From: Streptomyces sp. GESEQ-35
Lineage (GTDB): Bacteria; Actinomycetota; Actinomycetes; Streptomycetales; Streptomycetaceae
Length of the DNA stretch: 64,000 nucleotides
Reading direction: 5' to 3'
NCBI RefSeq assembly: GCF_017948485.1
Contig: NZ_JAFFSX010000003.1
Location: forward strand, 62,001 to 126,000
Shown here: positions 50,757 through 59,689 of the stretch, in pieces
Layout: each line of letters starts with the position of its first letter
Position numbering within the stretch: position 1 is the stretch's first letter
Notes under the pieces: model-generated
Database searches by the model: none
What the model was told of the DNA's origin: nothing
The model's input: only the letters and a program-made list of their open reading frames with translations
Position numbers and translations under genes: made by a program

Positions 50757-51950
50757 TCACCCGGTTCCGGTGAGCGTCTCCCCCAGCACGCGCGCCGCCC
50801 GCTCCACGTCCGCGAACCCGACGTAGAGCGGCGTGAACCCGAACCGCAGCACGTCGGGAGCGCGGAAGTCGCCGACGACGCCCCGCTCGATGAGCCGCTT
50901 CATGACGTCCCCGGCGTCGTCACAGCGCAGCGCCACCTGGCTGCCCCGCTCCTCGTGCGCGCTCGGCGTCAGGGACTCGACCCTGCCCTCGGGGACGTAC
51001 GACGTCACGCACTCCAGGAAGAAGTCCGTCAGGGCGAGGGACTTGGCGCGCACGGACTCGATCGAGACACCGTCCCAGACCTCCAGCGCCGCCTCCAGCG
51101 CCAGCATCGAGAGGATGTCCGGCGTCCCGACCCGACCCCGCAGCGCACCCGCCGCCGGTTCGTACGCCGACCGCATGCCGAAGGGCTCGGCGTGGGAGTT
51201 CCAGCCGGGCAGCGGGGAGTCGAAGCGGTCCTGAAGCTCACGACGCACATAGAGGTACGCCGGTGAACCCGGGCCGCCGTTCAGGTACTTGTACGTGCAG
51301 CCCACCGCCAGGTCGACCCCGTGCTCGTCGAGCCCCACCGGCAGGGCGCCCGCGCTGTGGCACAGGTCCCAGACCGACACGGCGCCGGCCGCGTGGATCG
51401 CGGACGTCAGGGACGGCAGGTCGTGCAGCCGGCCCGTCCGGTAGTCGACGTGGTTCAGCAGCACCGCCGCCGTACGGCCGGACAGCGCCCCCGGCACCTC
51501 CGCCGGTGTCACCGGCCGCAGCGTGCAGCCCGTCATCCGGGCGGCGGACTGGGCGATGTAGCCGTCCGTGGGGAACGTCGTGGCGTCGACGACGATCTCG
51601 TCCCGACCGGAACCGGCCATCCTGACGGCCGCCACAAGTGCCTTGAAAACATTGACACTTGTCGAGTCCCCGACGACGATCTGTCCCGCCGCCGCCCCGA
51701 CGAGCGGAGCGATCAGGTCGCCGATCCGCTCGGGAGCGGTCCACCAGCCGCTCTCCTCCCAGGAGCGGATCCGCAGCTCGCCCCACTGCCGGCGGACGAC
51801 GTCCTCGACCCGGCCGGGGACGGGTGCGGGCAGCGCGCCCAGCGAGTTGCCGTCGAGATACACGACCTCGTCGAGCACGAACCGCGAACGCACCCCGGCC
51901 AGTTCGTCGGCCGCGTCCAGTTTCCCGGCCCGCATCACCTGCTCAGACAT
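50757..51950 (-). CDS. kynU: Kynureninase
   Basis: A 397-residue PLP enzyme from the ATG 51948-51950, cutting kynurenine to anthranilate and alanine. Features: VYLDGNSLGALP, GWWTAPERIGDLIAPLVGAA, GDSTSVNVFKALVAAVRM, WDLCHSAGALPVGLDE, and the PLP lysine in GCTYKYLNGGPGSPAYLYV (about K221). Its start overlaps the dioxygenase stop by 8 bp, so the two are translated together. The frame above 51950 is unsupported. Confidence 0.95.
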   Translation of the reverse strand: MSEQVMRAGKLDAADELAGVRSRFVLDEVVYLDGNSLGALPAPVPGRVEDVVRRQWGELRIRSWEESGWWTAPERIGDLIAPLVGAAAGQIVVGDSTSVNVFKALVAAVRMAGSGRDEIVVDATTFPTDGYIAQSAARMTGCTLRPVTPAEVPGALSGRTAAVLLNHVDYRTGRLHDLPSLTSAIHAAGAVSVWDLCHSAGALPVGLDEHGVDLAVGCTYKYLNGGPGSPAYLYVRRELQDRFDSPLPGWNSHAEPFGMRSAYEPAAGALRGRVGTPDILSMLALEAALEVWDGVSIESVRAKSLALTDFFLECVTSYVPEGRVESLTPSAHEERGSQVALRCDDAGDVMKRLIERGVVGDFRAPDVLRFGFTPLYVGFADVERAARVLGETLTGTG

Positions 51951-52782
51951 GAGACCTCGCCGTCCACAGCTCGGGAAACACGTTCTTCTGCGCGCGCTTC
52001 TCCAGCCAGGCGACCCCGGCGGAGCCGCCCGTGCCGGCCTTGGAGCCCATGGCCCTGCGCGTGGCCACCAGATGATCGTTGCGCCAGCGCCACACCAGTT
52101 CGGCGACATCGGTCAACGCCTCGCCCAGCCGGGCGACCTCACTGCCCGCATCGCCCGAGTAGACGGCCGTCCAGGCCGCCTCCACCTCGGGCGACGGCTC
52201 GTATCGCAGCGCTACGTCACGCTTCAGGACGGACGACGGGATCGCATGCCCGCGCCGCGCGAGGAACCGCAGAACCTCGTCGTACAGGCTCGGCTCGTGC
52301 AGTGCCTTCTCCAGCTCGGCGTGGACACGGGGCGCGCCGCGGTGCGGGACCAGCATGGACGCGGACTTCTCGCCGAGCAGGAACTCCATGCGGCGGTACA
52401 TGGCCGACTGGAAGCCGGAACCCTCGCCGAGCGCGGAGCGGTACGAGTTGAACTGGGCCGGGGTGAGCTGTCCGAGGGGCTTCCAGGAGGCGTTCAGCGC
52501 CTCCAGCTCCCGTACCGAACGCTTCAGCGCGTCGACCGCGACCGGTGTCCGGTCCTCGCGCAGGGCGTGCGCGGCCGTCTCCCACTCGTGGACGATGACG
52601 GTGAACCACAGCTCCATCACCTGGGTCGTGACCAGGAAGACCATCTCTCCGGGATCGTCGGAGAGGGTGTGCTGGAGGTGGGTGAGCACGTCCGCCTTGA
52701 CGTAGTCCTCGTACGGCGTCGTGCCTGCGAAGTCGAGATGCGGGGTCTCGGGCTCCTGCGTTTCGTGAGCCTCGTGGGACAT
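51943..52782 (-). CDS. kynA: Tryptophan 2,3-dioxygenase
   Basis: A 279-residue heme enzyme from the ATG 52780-52782 with CAGGAGA upstream. It opens the indole ring of tryptophan to N-formylkynurenine. Signatures: TTPYEDYVKADVLTHLQHTL, MVFLVTTQVMELWFTVIVHE (with the proximal heme-pocket residues), SGFQSAMYRRMEFLLGEKSA, and VWRWRNDHLVATRRAMGSKA. Together with kynU and the downstream hydrolase it would route tryptophan to anthranilate, used for NAD-related or secondary metabolism. Confidence 0.95.
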   Translation of the reverse strand: MSHEAHETQEPETPHLDFAGTTPYEDYVKADVLTHLQHTLSDDPGEMVFLVTTQVMELWFTVIVHEWETAAHALREDRTPVAVDALKRSVRELEALNASWKPLGQLTPAQFNSYRSALGEGSGFQSAMYRRMEFLLGEKSASMLVPHRGAPRVHAELEKALHEPSLYDEVLRFLARRGHAIPSSVLKRDVALRYEPSPEVEAAWTAVYSGDAGSEVARLGEALTDVAELVWRWRNDHLVATRRAMGSKAGTGGSAGVAWLEKRAQKNVFPELWTARSHV

Positions 52783-52890
52783 CGCTGTCTCCTGTTGTGT
52801 ACTCCGGGTAGCGGTCCGCCCCTGCCGATGCCGACACGGGGGCCCCGGTCCCCGCCGGGCATCCTCTTCGATGGTCCGACGAAAAGGCAA

Positions 52891-52917
52891 GGCCCGCCTG
52901 GTCACACCCGACGGGCC
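52891..52917 (-). terminator. Rho-independent-like terminator after corA
   Basis: GGCCCG (52891-52896) pairs with CGGGCC (52912-52917). On the minus strand the stem is followed by TTGCCTTTTCG, an unusual T-rich tail for this genome. It lies just beyond the 3' end of the CorA gene at 52932 and before kynA. Confidence 0.6.
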
Positions 52918-52931
52918 CGCGCGAGTGCGGC

Positions 52932-54029
52932 TCAGAGCCAGCCGTTGCGCTTGAACCCCCGGTGGATGACGAAGCAGGCGACCGCGATGACCCCGAGCAC
53001 GAGCGGGTAGCCGAAGGTCCAGCGCAGTTCCGGCATGTGGTCGAAGTTCATGCCGTAGACGCCGCAGATCATGGTCGGTACGGCGACGATCGCGGCCCAG
53101 GCGGTGATCTTGCGCATGTCCTCGTTCTGGGCGACGGTCACCTGCGCGAGATGGGCCTGGAGGATGGAGTCGAGCAGGGCGTCGAAGGCGGCGATCTGCT
53201 CACAGACGCGGGCGAGGTGGTCGGCGACGTCCCGGAAGTACGCCTGTATCTCCTTGTCGACGGCGCGCATCGGCTCGATGGCGAGCTTCGACAGCGGGCG
53301 GGTCAGCGGAACGACGGCCCGCTTCAGTTCCAGCAGCTCGCGCTTGAGCTGGTAGATACGGCCGGCGTCGGCGGCCCGGGGACTGCGCGGGGAGAAGACG
53401 TCGGTCTCGACCTGGTCGATGTCGTTCTGCACGGCGTCGGTGACGGTGAGGTAGCCGTCGACGACGTGGTCCGCGACGGCGTGCAGCACCGTGGACGGGC
53501 CCTTGGCCAGCTGTCGCGGGTCGGCCTCCAGGTCCTCGCGCAGGGGGCCGAGCGAGCCGTGGCGGCCGTGGCGGACGGTGACGACGAAGTCGGGGCCGGC
53601 GAAGATCATGATCTCGCCGGTGTCCACGACCTCGCTGGTCGAGGTCAGCTCCTCGTGTTCGACATACGCGACCGTCTTGAACACGGCGAACAGGACGTCG
53701 TCGTACTGCTCGATCTTGGGGCGCTGGTGGGCCTGGACCGCGTCCTCGACGGCCAGCGGGTGCAGGCCGAACAGCTCGGCCACCCCCGCGAACTCCTTCT
53801 CCGACGGCTCGTGCAGGCCCAGCCAGACGAACCCGTCCTTGTGCTTGCGCACCTGCCGGACGGCTTCGTCCACCGTGTCTGTGCCGGGCTGCCGGACGCC
53901 GTCGCGGTAGACGACGCAGTTGACCACCGCGGAGCCGAGCGGCGAGCGGGCCGGGTGGCTGAGGTCCACACGTCGGCCGCCCCGCCGCGCCAGCCGGGCG
54001 ACTCTGCGCAGGTTGCCCACCATCGACAT
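52932..54029 (-). CDS. corA: CorA-family magnesium/cobalt transporter
   Basis: A 365-residue protein from the ATG 54027-54029. The cytoplasmic N-terminal domain contains WLGLHEPSEKEFAGVAELFG and HPLAVEDAVQAHQRPKIEQY. The long stalk helix precedes two TM helices, and the signature GMN appears in CGVYGMNFDHMPELRWTFGY. C-terminus GFKRNGWL. CorA proteins form pentameric Mg2+/Co2+ channels in the membrane. A related gene lies immediately upstream, with 93 bp between them. Confidence 0.93.
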   Translation of the reverse strand: MSMVGNLRRVARLARRGGRRVDLSHPARSPLGSAVVNCVVYRDGVRQPGTDTVDEAVRQVRKHKDGFVWLGLHEPSEKEFAGVAELFGLHPLAVEDAVQAHQRPKIEQYDDVLFAVFKTVAYVEHEELTSTSEVVDTGEIMIFAGPDFVVTVRHGRHGSLGPLREDLEADPRQLAKGPSTVLHAVADHVVDGYLTVTDAVQNDIDQVETDVFSPRSPRAADAGRIYQLKRELLELKRAVVPLTRPLSKLAIEPMRAVDKEIQAYFRDVADHLARVCEQIAAFDALLDSILQAHLAQVTVAQNEDMRKITAWAAIVAVPTMICGVYGMNFDHMPELRWTFGYPLVLGVIAVACFVIHRGFKRNGWL

Positions 54030-54122
54030 ACGGGACTCTCTTCCCCCCTGAGCTCGGACGAGCTCCGACCACTGCTTTCCGGACAGTGTGACAGGAGGGT
54101 CTGACATCGAGGTCAAGCGACG

Positions 54123-55289
54123 TCAAAGCCAGTCGCGGCCCTTGAAGACGAGGTACAGGCCGACGCAGACCACGGCCATCAGGAGGATGGCGAAGGGGTA
54201 GCCCAGGACCCAGCCCAGCTCGGGCATGTGCTGGAAGTTCATGCCGTAGACCGTGCCGATCAGGGTCGGGGCGAAGAGGATGGCTGCCCAGGACGAGATC
54301 TTCTTGATCTCGTTGTTCTGCGCGTGGCTCGCCTCGGCCAGCAGCTTCATCTCCTCGTTCTGGCCCTGGGAGACCAGCGTGGCGTTGACGGTGAGGATGT
54401 TCTCCAGCATCTGCCGGAAGCCGTCCACCCGCTCGGCGGCGGTGGTGGCGTGGTCGGCCACGTCACGGAGGTAGCGGCGCAGCTCCTCGTGGGTGCCGTA
54501 CTTCTCGAAGCCGGCCTCCAGGTCCCGCATGATCGTCAGCAGGGGGCGGGCGGCGCGCTGGAAGTCGATCACTTCGCGGGACAGCTCGTAGATACGGCGG
54601 GAGACCTTGGGGTCGCCGCTGAAGACCTCGGTCTCGATCTCGTCGATGTCGTTCTGGAGCCCGGCGATCACCGGGGCGTAGCCGTCGACGACGGCGTCCA
54701 GCACCGCGTAGAGCACCGCCTCGGGGCCGAGTGCCAGCAGCTCGGGGTCCGCTTCGAGACGGCGGCGTACGACTCCGAGGTCCGGGGCCTGCGAGTGGCG
54801 CACGGTGAGGACGAAGTCGGGGCCGATGAACAGGTGGATCTCTCCGAAGTCGACCTCCTCGGCCTCGTCGATGTAGCGGGCGGCGCGCAGGACGACGAAC
54901 AGGGTGTCGCCGTAGCGCTCCAGCTTGGGCCGCTGGTGGGCGACGATGGCGTCCTCGACGGCCAGCTCGTGCAGGCCGAACTGCTCGGCGGCGGCCAGCA
55001 CCTGCGCCTCGGCCGGCCGGTACAGGCCGATCCAGGCCATGGTGCCGGGCTCGCCGGGCAGCTGCCCGTAGATCTCCGCCAGTGAGGTGGGGCCCTTGAC
55101 CCGGTGCCCGTTCCGGTAGAGGGCGGCATCGACCAGACTGCGCTCCACGGACAGGGCGGGCGGCTCCGTGGACTCGTCGGTCCAGGGGTCCAGTGAGTGC
55201 TCGGGCGCCTGTTCCTTCCCGGTGCCACCCGGTGAGCGGGTGAACGGCCGCTTGCCCGCTCGTACCGCGCGTCCACGCCAGTCGGACAT
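54123..55289 (-). CDS. corA: CorA-family magnesium transporter, second copy
   Basis: A 388-residue protein from the ATG 55287-55289. Same order as its neighbour: AWIGLYRPAEAQVLAAAEQF, HELAVEDAIVAHQRPKLERY, FIGPDFVLTVRHSQAPDLGV, then a stalk and two TM helices with the GMN loop in TVYGMNFQHMPELGWVLGYP. It has an N-terminal disordered extension and a 10-residue insertion (LAEASHAQNNEIKK) before TM1 relative to the other copy. Tandem duplication followed by divergence is likely; roles could differ by ion or regulation. The frame upstream to 55814 overlaps the EEP gene and is rejected. Confidence 0.93.
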   Translation of the reverse strand: MSDWRGRAVRAGKRPFTRSPGGTGKEQAPEHSLDPWTDESTEPPALSVERSLVDAALYRNGHRVKGPTSLAEIYGQLPGEPGTMAWIGLYRPAEAQVLAAAEQFGLHELAVEDAIVAHQRPKLERYGDTLFVVLRAARYIDEAEEVDFGEIHLFIGPDFVLTVRHSQAPDLGVVRRRLEADPELLALGPEAVLYAVLDAVVDGYAPVIAGLQNDIDEIETEVFSGDPKVSRRIYELSREVIDFQRAARPLLTIMRDLEAGFEKYGTHEELRRYLRDVADHATTAAERVDGFRQMLENILTVNATLVSQGQNEEMKLLAEASHAQNNEIKKISSWAAILFAPTLIGTVYGMNFQHMPELGWVLGYPFAILLMAVVCVGLYLVFKGRDWL

Positions 55290-55360
55290 GGCTGCAACCT
55301 CCGGAGGTTTCGCCTGGTCCCCGGGGATCAGGCTAGTCCCGGTCCTGGCAACACGCGCCA

Positions 55361-56338
55361 CTACGGTTTCGTGGAGCGGGCGGATCGTCTCAGGGCCAGC
55401 GAGGCCTGCACCGGCAGATGGTCGCTCGGGAACCGGCCGTCCCTGGAGAAGGTGTTGATCGCCGCCGAGTGCGTTGTCACCCCGGGGGTGGCCAGGATCC
55501 AGTCGATGCGCCAGCCGTCGGGCTGAAGCGGCCGGAAGTTGTTGAACGTCGCGTACTGCGGGCCGCGCTCGGCCGCGGTGTCCCAGGTGTCCACGAGCCC
55601 GGCGGCCAGCAAGGTGTCGTAGACCGGATTGTCGTGGGCCACGGCGTTGAAGTCGCCGAGCACCAGGACGGGTAAGGAGCGGTCGAACCGGGCGAGCGTC
55701 TGGGCGATCAGCTCCGCGGAGCGTTCGCGCGCGTACTGGCTCACATGGTCCAGATGGGTGTTGAGGACGTAGAACTCCCGGCCGCCGTCGCCCAGATCGC
55801 TGAAACGGGCCCATGTCGCCATGCGCGGGAAGCGCGCGCCCCAGGTGTTGGAGGCGATCTCATAGGGCGTGTCGGAGAGCCAGAAGTTGTCGAACTCGGT
55901 CGGCTTCAGCCGTCCGGTGTCGTAGAAGATCGCCATGAACTCGTCCTCGCGGCCGCCCCCGCTCCCCGTGCCGAGCCAGTCGTAGTGCGGGCCGATGTCC
56001 TGCTCGATCCTCCGCAGCTGCTGGTAGAGGCCCTCCTGGGTGCCGATGACATGCGGCCGTTCCCGGCGCAGCAGTTCCCGCATCGCCGGGCGGCGCACGG
56101 GCCAGCGGTGGCTGCCGGTGGTGCTCGCGAAGCGCACGTTGTACGTCATGACGTTCAGCGCGGGCGGAGGCCCGGCGACCGTGCCGGGCCGGTTGGCCCC
56201 GGCGGTGGCGGGCCGGGTGGACTCCGTCGTGGCGGGCTGCCGGGTGGAGCCCGCCACGGTCAGCAGCGGTGCGGCCATGGCGACCGCCGCCACGGTCCGC
56301 AGGCTTTGGCGGCGCGTCATTCGTCCGTCGTTCAGCAC
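55361..56338 (-). CDS. Exported endonuclease/exonuclease/phosphatase-family protein
   Basis: A 325-residue protein from a GTG at 56336-56338 with GGGGAGGGG upstream; an ATG 18 nt in is possible. A Tat-type signal MTRRQSLRTVAAVAMAAPLL precedes the EEP fold: VMTYNVRF, VIGTQEGLYQQLRRIEQDIG, FYVLNTHLDHVSQYARERSA, VLVLGDFNAVAHDNPVYDTL, and SDHLPVQASLAL, which together supply the metal and catalytic residues. It probably hydrolyses nucleic acid, phospholipid or sugar phosphate outside the cell; the substrate is unknown. Confidence 0.9.
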   Translation of the reverse strand: MLNDGRMTRRQSLRTVAAVAMAAPLLTVAGSTRQPATTESTRPATAGANRPGTVAGPPPALNVMTYNVRFASTTGSHRWPVRRPAMRELLRRERPHVIGTQEGLYQQLRRIEQDIGPHYDWLGTGSGGGREDEFMAIFYDTGRLKPTEFDNFWLSDTPYEIASNTWGARFPRMATWARFSDLGDGGREFYVLNTHLDHVSQYARERSAELIAQTLARFDRSLPVLVLGDFNAVAHDNPVYDTLLAAGLVDTWDTAAERGPQYATFNNFRPLQPDGWRIDWILATPGVTTHSAAINTFSRDGRFPSDHLPVQASLALRRSARSTKP

Positions 56339-56464
56339 GTGATCCCCTCCCCTTGGGAGTCAGGATGAAGGCTGCGTGCTGTGTTACGGAAGAGGCGGCG
56401 GGGCTGCGGCGAAGGCCCGCCCGCACTGCCCCGGAGGCCCGGCCGTAAGTGGGAGACTGCATGC

Positions 56465-56884
56465 ATGACGACTCACAAGAACCTGCTCGGCGGCCCGGAG
56501 CCGACGTACCTGCCGGAGAACGAAGAGGCGTACCGCCTGCTGGGCGAGGACTCCAAGGCGCCGGCCGAGGTCGCGGCGCAGCACCCCACGTTCTCGCTCG
56601 CCTGGGCGATGCTCGCGGACGACGCCTTCGAGGCTGGTCGCGTGATCGAGTCGTACGCCTACGCCCGTACCGGCTACCACCGCGGACTCGACTCCCTGCG
56701 CAGGGCCGGCTGGAAGGGGCACGGCCCCATCCCCTGGGACCACCGCGCCAATCGCGGCTTCCTGCGCTGCCTCGCGGCGCTGGGCCGTGCCGCCGGCGAG
56801 ATCAATGAGAAGGACGAGACGGAGCGATGCTGGCAGTTCCTTCAGGACAGCAGCGCTGAGGCGTATACCGCGCTCAAGCGGTAG
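56465..56884 (+). CDS. DUF3151 family protein
   Basis: A 139-residue protein from the ATG at 56465: NLLGGPEPTYLPENEEAYRL, AAQHPTFSLAWAMLADDAFE, VIESYAYARTGYHRGLDSLR, and GHGPIPWDHRANRGFLRCLA. This is the DUF3151 family, conserved in actinobacteria and composed of TPR-like helices. Function unknown. The 3' end faces the MFS gene; repeat copy F lies between. Confidence 0.9.
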   Translation: MTTHKNLLGGPEPTYLPENEEAYRLLGEDSKAPAEVAAQHPTFSLAWAMLADDAFEAGRVIESYAYARTGYHRGLDSLRRAGWKGHGPIPWDHRANRGFLRCLAALGRAAGEINEKDETERCWQFLQDSSAEAYTALKR

Positions 56885-56929
56885 CGCCAAGCGCTCCGCG
56901 GGTTGTGCCACGAAGGGCCGTCGATCGGC

Positions 56930-56989
56930 TACGGGTCCGTCGTGGCTGGTCGCGCAGTTCCCCGCGCCCCTTTGGGGCGCGGGCCGCCC
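56930..56989. repeat. Dispersed intergenic repeat family 2, copy F
   Basis: Contains GTCCGTCGTGGCTGGTCGCG, a GCAGTTCCCCGCGCCCC stretch and then TTTGGGGCGCGG, so that CCGCGCCCC and GGGGCGCGG form a perfect hairpin (56970-56990 region) with a TTT loop. It lies between the convergent DUF3151 and MFS genes and probably terminates both. Copies at 38572-38660 and 61094-61125 share the TGGTCGCGCAGTTCCCCGCG core or its flank. Confidence 0.65.
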
Positions 56990-57010
56990 GGCCTGTGAAT
57001 GTGCTGGGCC

Positions 57011-58477
57011 CTATTCGATACGGCCCTTTGCGCGCTCCCCCTCCAGTGGCGGGGCGGTGATCGAGCCGAAGGTGCGGCATTCGGGGCGGCGGCAGTCGGG
57101 TGGCAGGCTTCGTACGGTCGCGAAGGACAGGACGGAGCCCGCCACCAGGACGCCCGCGCACCAGACCATCGCCCGGCCGAAGGCGTCGTCGAAGGCGTCC
57201 GGCGAGCGGTAGGCGTCCTCGCCCATCCCGGCGAGCAGCGGCAGCGCCGCCACCGCGATCAGGCCGGCCGCCCGCGCCGCCGCGTTGTTGATGCCGCTGG
57301 CCAGGCCCGCCCGCGAGGTGTCCACAGAGCCGAGGACGGTGGCCGTCAGGGGCGCGACCAGGGTGACCAGGCCGACGCCGAAGACGAGCACGGCGGGCAG
57401 GATGTCGGCGACGTACGAGGCGTCCGGGCCGACGCGCAGCATCAGCAGCAGGCCGGCGGCGCACACCAGGGGGCCGACGGTGAGCGGGATGCGGGGGCCG
57501 ATGCGTTCGCCCAGTTCGCCGGAACGGGCGGAGAACAGCAGCATCAGGACGGTCGACGGCAGCAGGGCCGTACCGGCGGCGAGCGCCGAGTAACCGACGA
57601 CCACCTGGAGCTGGATCACGGCCAGGAAGAAGAAGCCGCCGATCGCCGCGTACACGCACATGGTGACCAGGTTGACCGCGGTGAACTGGCGGACCGCGAA
57701 GATCCCGAGCGGCATCATCGGGTCCGGCCGCCGTTTCTCGACGTACACGAAGGCGACTCCGGCGGCGACCCCGGCGATCGCGGTGACGGTGACGACCAGG
57801 GACCCTCCGCGGGCCTCGATCAGCGCGTACGTCACCAGCGCGAGGGACAGCGCCCCGAGGACCGCGCCGAGGACGTCGAAGTGGCCGTGCTTGCGGCCGT
57901 CCCCGGACTCGGGGACATGGCGCAGGGCGATGGGGACGCACAGCAGCGCCAGCGGGACGTTGAGCAGGAAGACCCAGCGCCAGCCGGGACCGTCCACCAG
58001 CCAGCCGCCGAGGAACGGGCCGACGGCCGCGCCGATACCGCCGAAGCCGGACCACAGGCCCACCGCCCGGCCCCGGTCGTCGGGATGGAAGGAGGCCTGG
58101 ATCAGGGCGAGCGAGCCGGGCGTGAGAAGCGCGCCGCCGACGCCCTGGAGGGCCCGCGCGGCGATGAGCACGCCGGCGTTCGGGGCGAGCCCGCACAGCA
58201 GCGAGGCCACGGCGAACCAGATGACGCCGATGACGAAGATCTTGCGGCGGCCGTACTGATCCCCCAAGGAGCCGCCGAGGAGGATCAGACCGGCGAGCGT
58301 GAGCATGTACGCGTTGACGGTCCACTGGAGGGCGGACAGGTTCGCGTCGAGGTCCTCGCCGATACGGGGGAGGGCGACATTGACGACGGTCGAGTCCAGC
58401 AGGGCCATGCTGGAGCCGAGGACGGTGGTGAGCAGGATCCACTTGCCCTGCGGGGAGGCGATCCGGACGTCGGGCAT
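57011..58477 (-). CDS. MFS drug/proton antiporter, DHA2 type (14 TM)
   Basis: A 488-residue protein from the ATG 58475-58477. About fourteen TM helices. Motif D-like LDSTVVNVALPRIGEDLDAN in TM1, motif A GSLGDQYGRRKIFVIG, and motif C GPFLGGWLVDGPGWRWVFLL are all typical of EmrB/QacA-type exporters. The C-terminus ends in a cytoplasmic tail. It probably exports antibiotics or other toxins. On the minus strand TATACC lies 7 nt before the ATG without a clear ribosome-binding site, hinting at a leaderless message. No regulator is adjacent. Confidence 0.93.
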   Translation of the reverse strand: MPDVRIASPQGKWILLTTVLGSSMALLDSTVVNVALPRIGEDLDANLSALQWTVNAYMLTLAGLILLGGSLGDQYGRRKIFVIGVIWFAVASLLCGLAPNAGVLIAARALQGVGGALLTPGSLALIQASFHPDDRGRAVGLWSGFGGIGAAVGPFLGGWLVDGPGWRWVFLLNVPLALLCVPIALRHVPESGDGRKHGHFDVLGAVLGALSLALVTYALIEARGGSLVVTVTAIAGVAAGVAFVYVEKRRPDPMMPLGIFAVRQFTAVNLVTMCVYAAIGGFFFLAVIQLQVVVGYSALAAGTALLPSTVLMLLFSARSGELGERIGPRIPLTVGPLVCAAGLLLMLRVGPDASYVADILPAVLVFGVGLVTLVAPLTATVLGSVDTSRAGLASGINNAAARAAGLIAVAALPLLAGMGEDAYRSPDAFDDAFGRAMVWCAGVLVAGSVLSFATVRSLPPDCRRPECRTFGSITAPPLEGERAKGRIE

Positions 58478-58493
58478 GCCCACAGGTATACAA

Positions 58494-58521
58494 CGAGCCC
58501 GGCGCCGTAGCACCGGGCTCG
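58494..58521 (-). terminator. Terminator hairpin after fba
   Basis: CGAGCCCGG (58494-58502) pairs perfectly with CCGGGCTCG (58513-58521), a 9-bp stem with a 10-nt loop, 20 bp beyond the fba stop codon. No U-tract follows. Confidence 0.7.
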
Positions 58522-58541
58522 CTGCAAACGTGCGACTACGG

Positions 58542-59573
58542 CTACTTGATCTTCGTGCCGGTGGAGCGCAGGTGGCCGCAGGCCTCGAGAACGCGCTGCG
58601 ACATGCTCGCCTCGGCCAGCTTGCCCCAGGTGCGCGGGTCGTAGGTCTTCTTGGAGCCGACCTCGCCGTCGACCTTGAGGACGCCGTCGTAGTTCTTGAG
58701 CATGTGGTCGGCGACGGGACGCGTGAAGGCGTACTGCGTGTCCGTGTCGATGTTCATCTTGACGACGCCGTTCTCCAGCGCGGTCGCGATCTCCTCCGCG
58801 GTGGAGCCGGAGCCGCCGTGGAAGACGAAGTCGAAGGGCTGGGAGCCGGCCGGCTGCCCGTACTTCGCGGCCACGCCGTCGTGCAGGTCCTTCAGCAGCT
58901 CGGGGCGGAGCACGACGTTGCCCGGCTTGTACACACCGTGGACGTTGCCGAAGGAGGCGGCGAGCAGGTAGCGGCCCTTGTCACCGAGGCCGAGCGCCTC
59001 GGCCGTACGCAGGGCGTCGTCGACGGTGGTGTAGAGGGAGTCGTTGATCTCGTGCGAGACGCCGTCCTCCTCACCGCCGGTCGGGGTGATCTCCACCTCA
59101 AGGATGATCTTTGCGGCGCGGGCGCGCGCGAGGAGTTCCTGGGCGATGGCCAGGTTGTCGTTCAGGGTCTCGGCGGAGCCGTCCCACATGTGGGACTGGA
59201 ACAGCGGGTTCTCACCGCGCGCGACGCGCTCCTCGGAAACGGCGATCAGCGGCCGCACATACCCGTCGAGCTTGTCCTTCGGGCAGTGGTCCGTGTGCAG
59301 GGCGACGGTGATGTCGTACTTCTTGGCGACGATGTGCGCGAACTCGGCCAGGGCCACCGCACCGGTCACCATGTCCTTGTTGTGCTGGCCGCCCAGGAAC
59401 TCGGCGCCACCCGTCGAGATCTGGATGATGCCGTCGCTCTCCGCCTCCGCGAAACCGCGCAGGGCCGCGTGCAGGGTCTGGGACGAGGTCACGTTGATGG
59501 CCGGGTAGGCGAACTTGCCCGCCTTGGCCCGGTCAAGCATTTCGTTGTAGACCTCGGGGGTTGCGATGGGCAT
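58542..59573 (-). CDS. fba: Class II fructose-bisphosphate aldolase
   Basis: A 343-residue Zn-dependent aldolase of glycolysis and gluconeogenesis. It starts at ATG 59571-59573 after an AAGGAG site. Signatures: NVTSSQTLHAALRGFAEAES, HTDHCPKDKLDGYVRPLI (Zn ligands), LEVEITPTGGEEDGVSH, VFHGGSGSTAEEIATALENG, and KMNIDTDTQYAFTRPVADHM. It is a full-length class IIA enzyme. It lies about 115 bp from pyrE on the same strand. Confidence 0.97.
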   Translation of the reverse strand: MPIATPEVYNEMLDRAKAGKFAYPAINVTSSQTLHAALRGFAEAESDGIIQISTGGAEFLGGQHNKDMVTGAVALAEFAHIVAKKYDITVALHTDHCPKDKLDGYVRPLIAVSEERVARGENPLFQSHMWDGSAETLNDNLAIAQELLARARAAKIILEVEITPTGGEEDGVSHEINDSLYTTVDDALRTAEALGLGDKGRYLLAASFGNVHGVYKPGNVVLRPELLKDLHDGVAAKYGQPAGSQPFDFVFHGGSGSTAEEIATALENGVVKMNIDTDTQYAFTRPVADHMLKNYDGVLKVDGEVGSKKTYDPRTWGKLAEASMSQRVLEACGHLRSTGTKIK

Positions 59574-59689
59574 CTGTCCGCTCCTTGATTATGCGGGTGG
59601 CGTTCTGCTTGCTTACGGCCCTGACCTAGGGGGTGACGTCATCGTCTCGCCCATCTTTCCAGACAGGACCGGATGATCGGGACGCCCCG

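Noticed and set aside
57011-58510. 503-codon plus-strand open frame opposite the MFS gene
   Set aside because: Low-complexity Asp/Gly/Glu/Arg sequence, no TM or domain; it is the antisense shadow of the DHA2 exporter.
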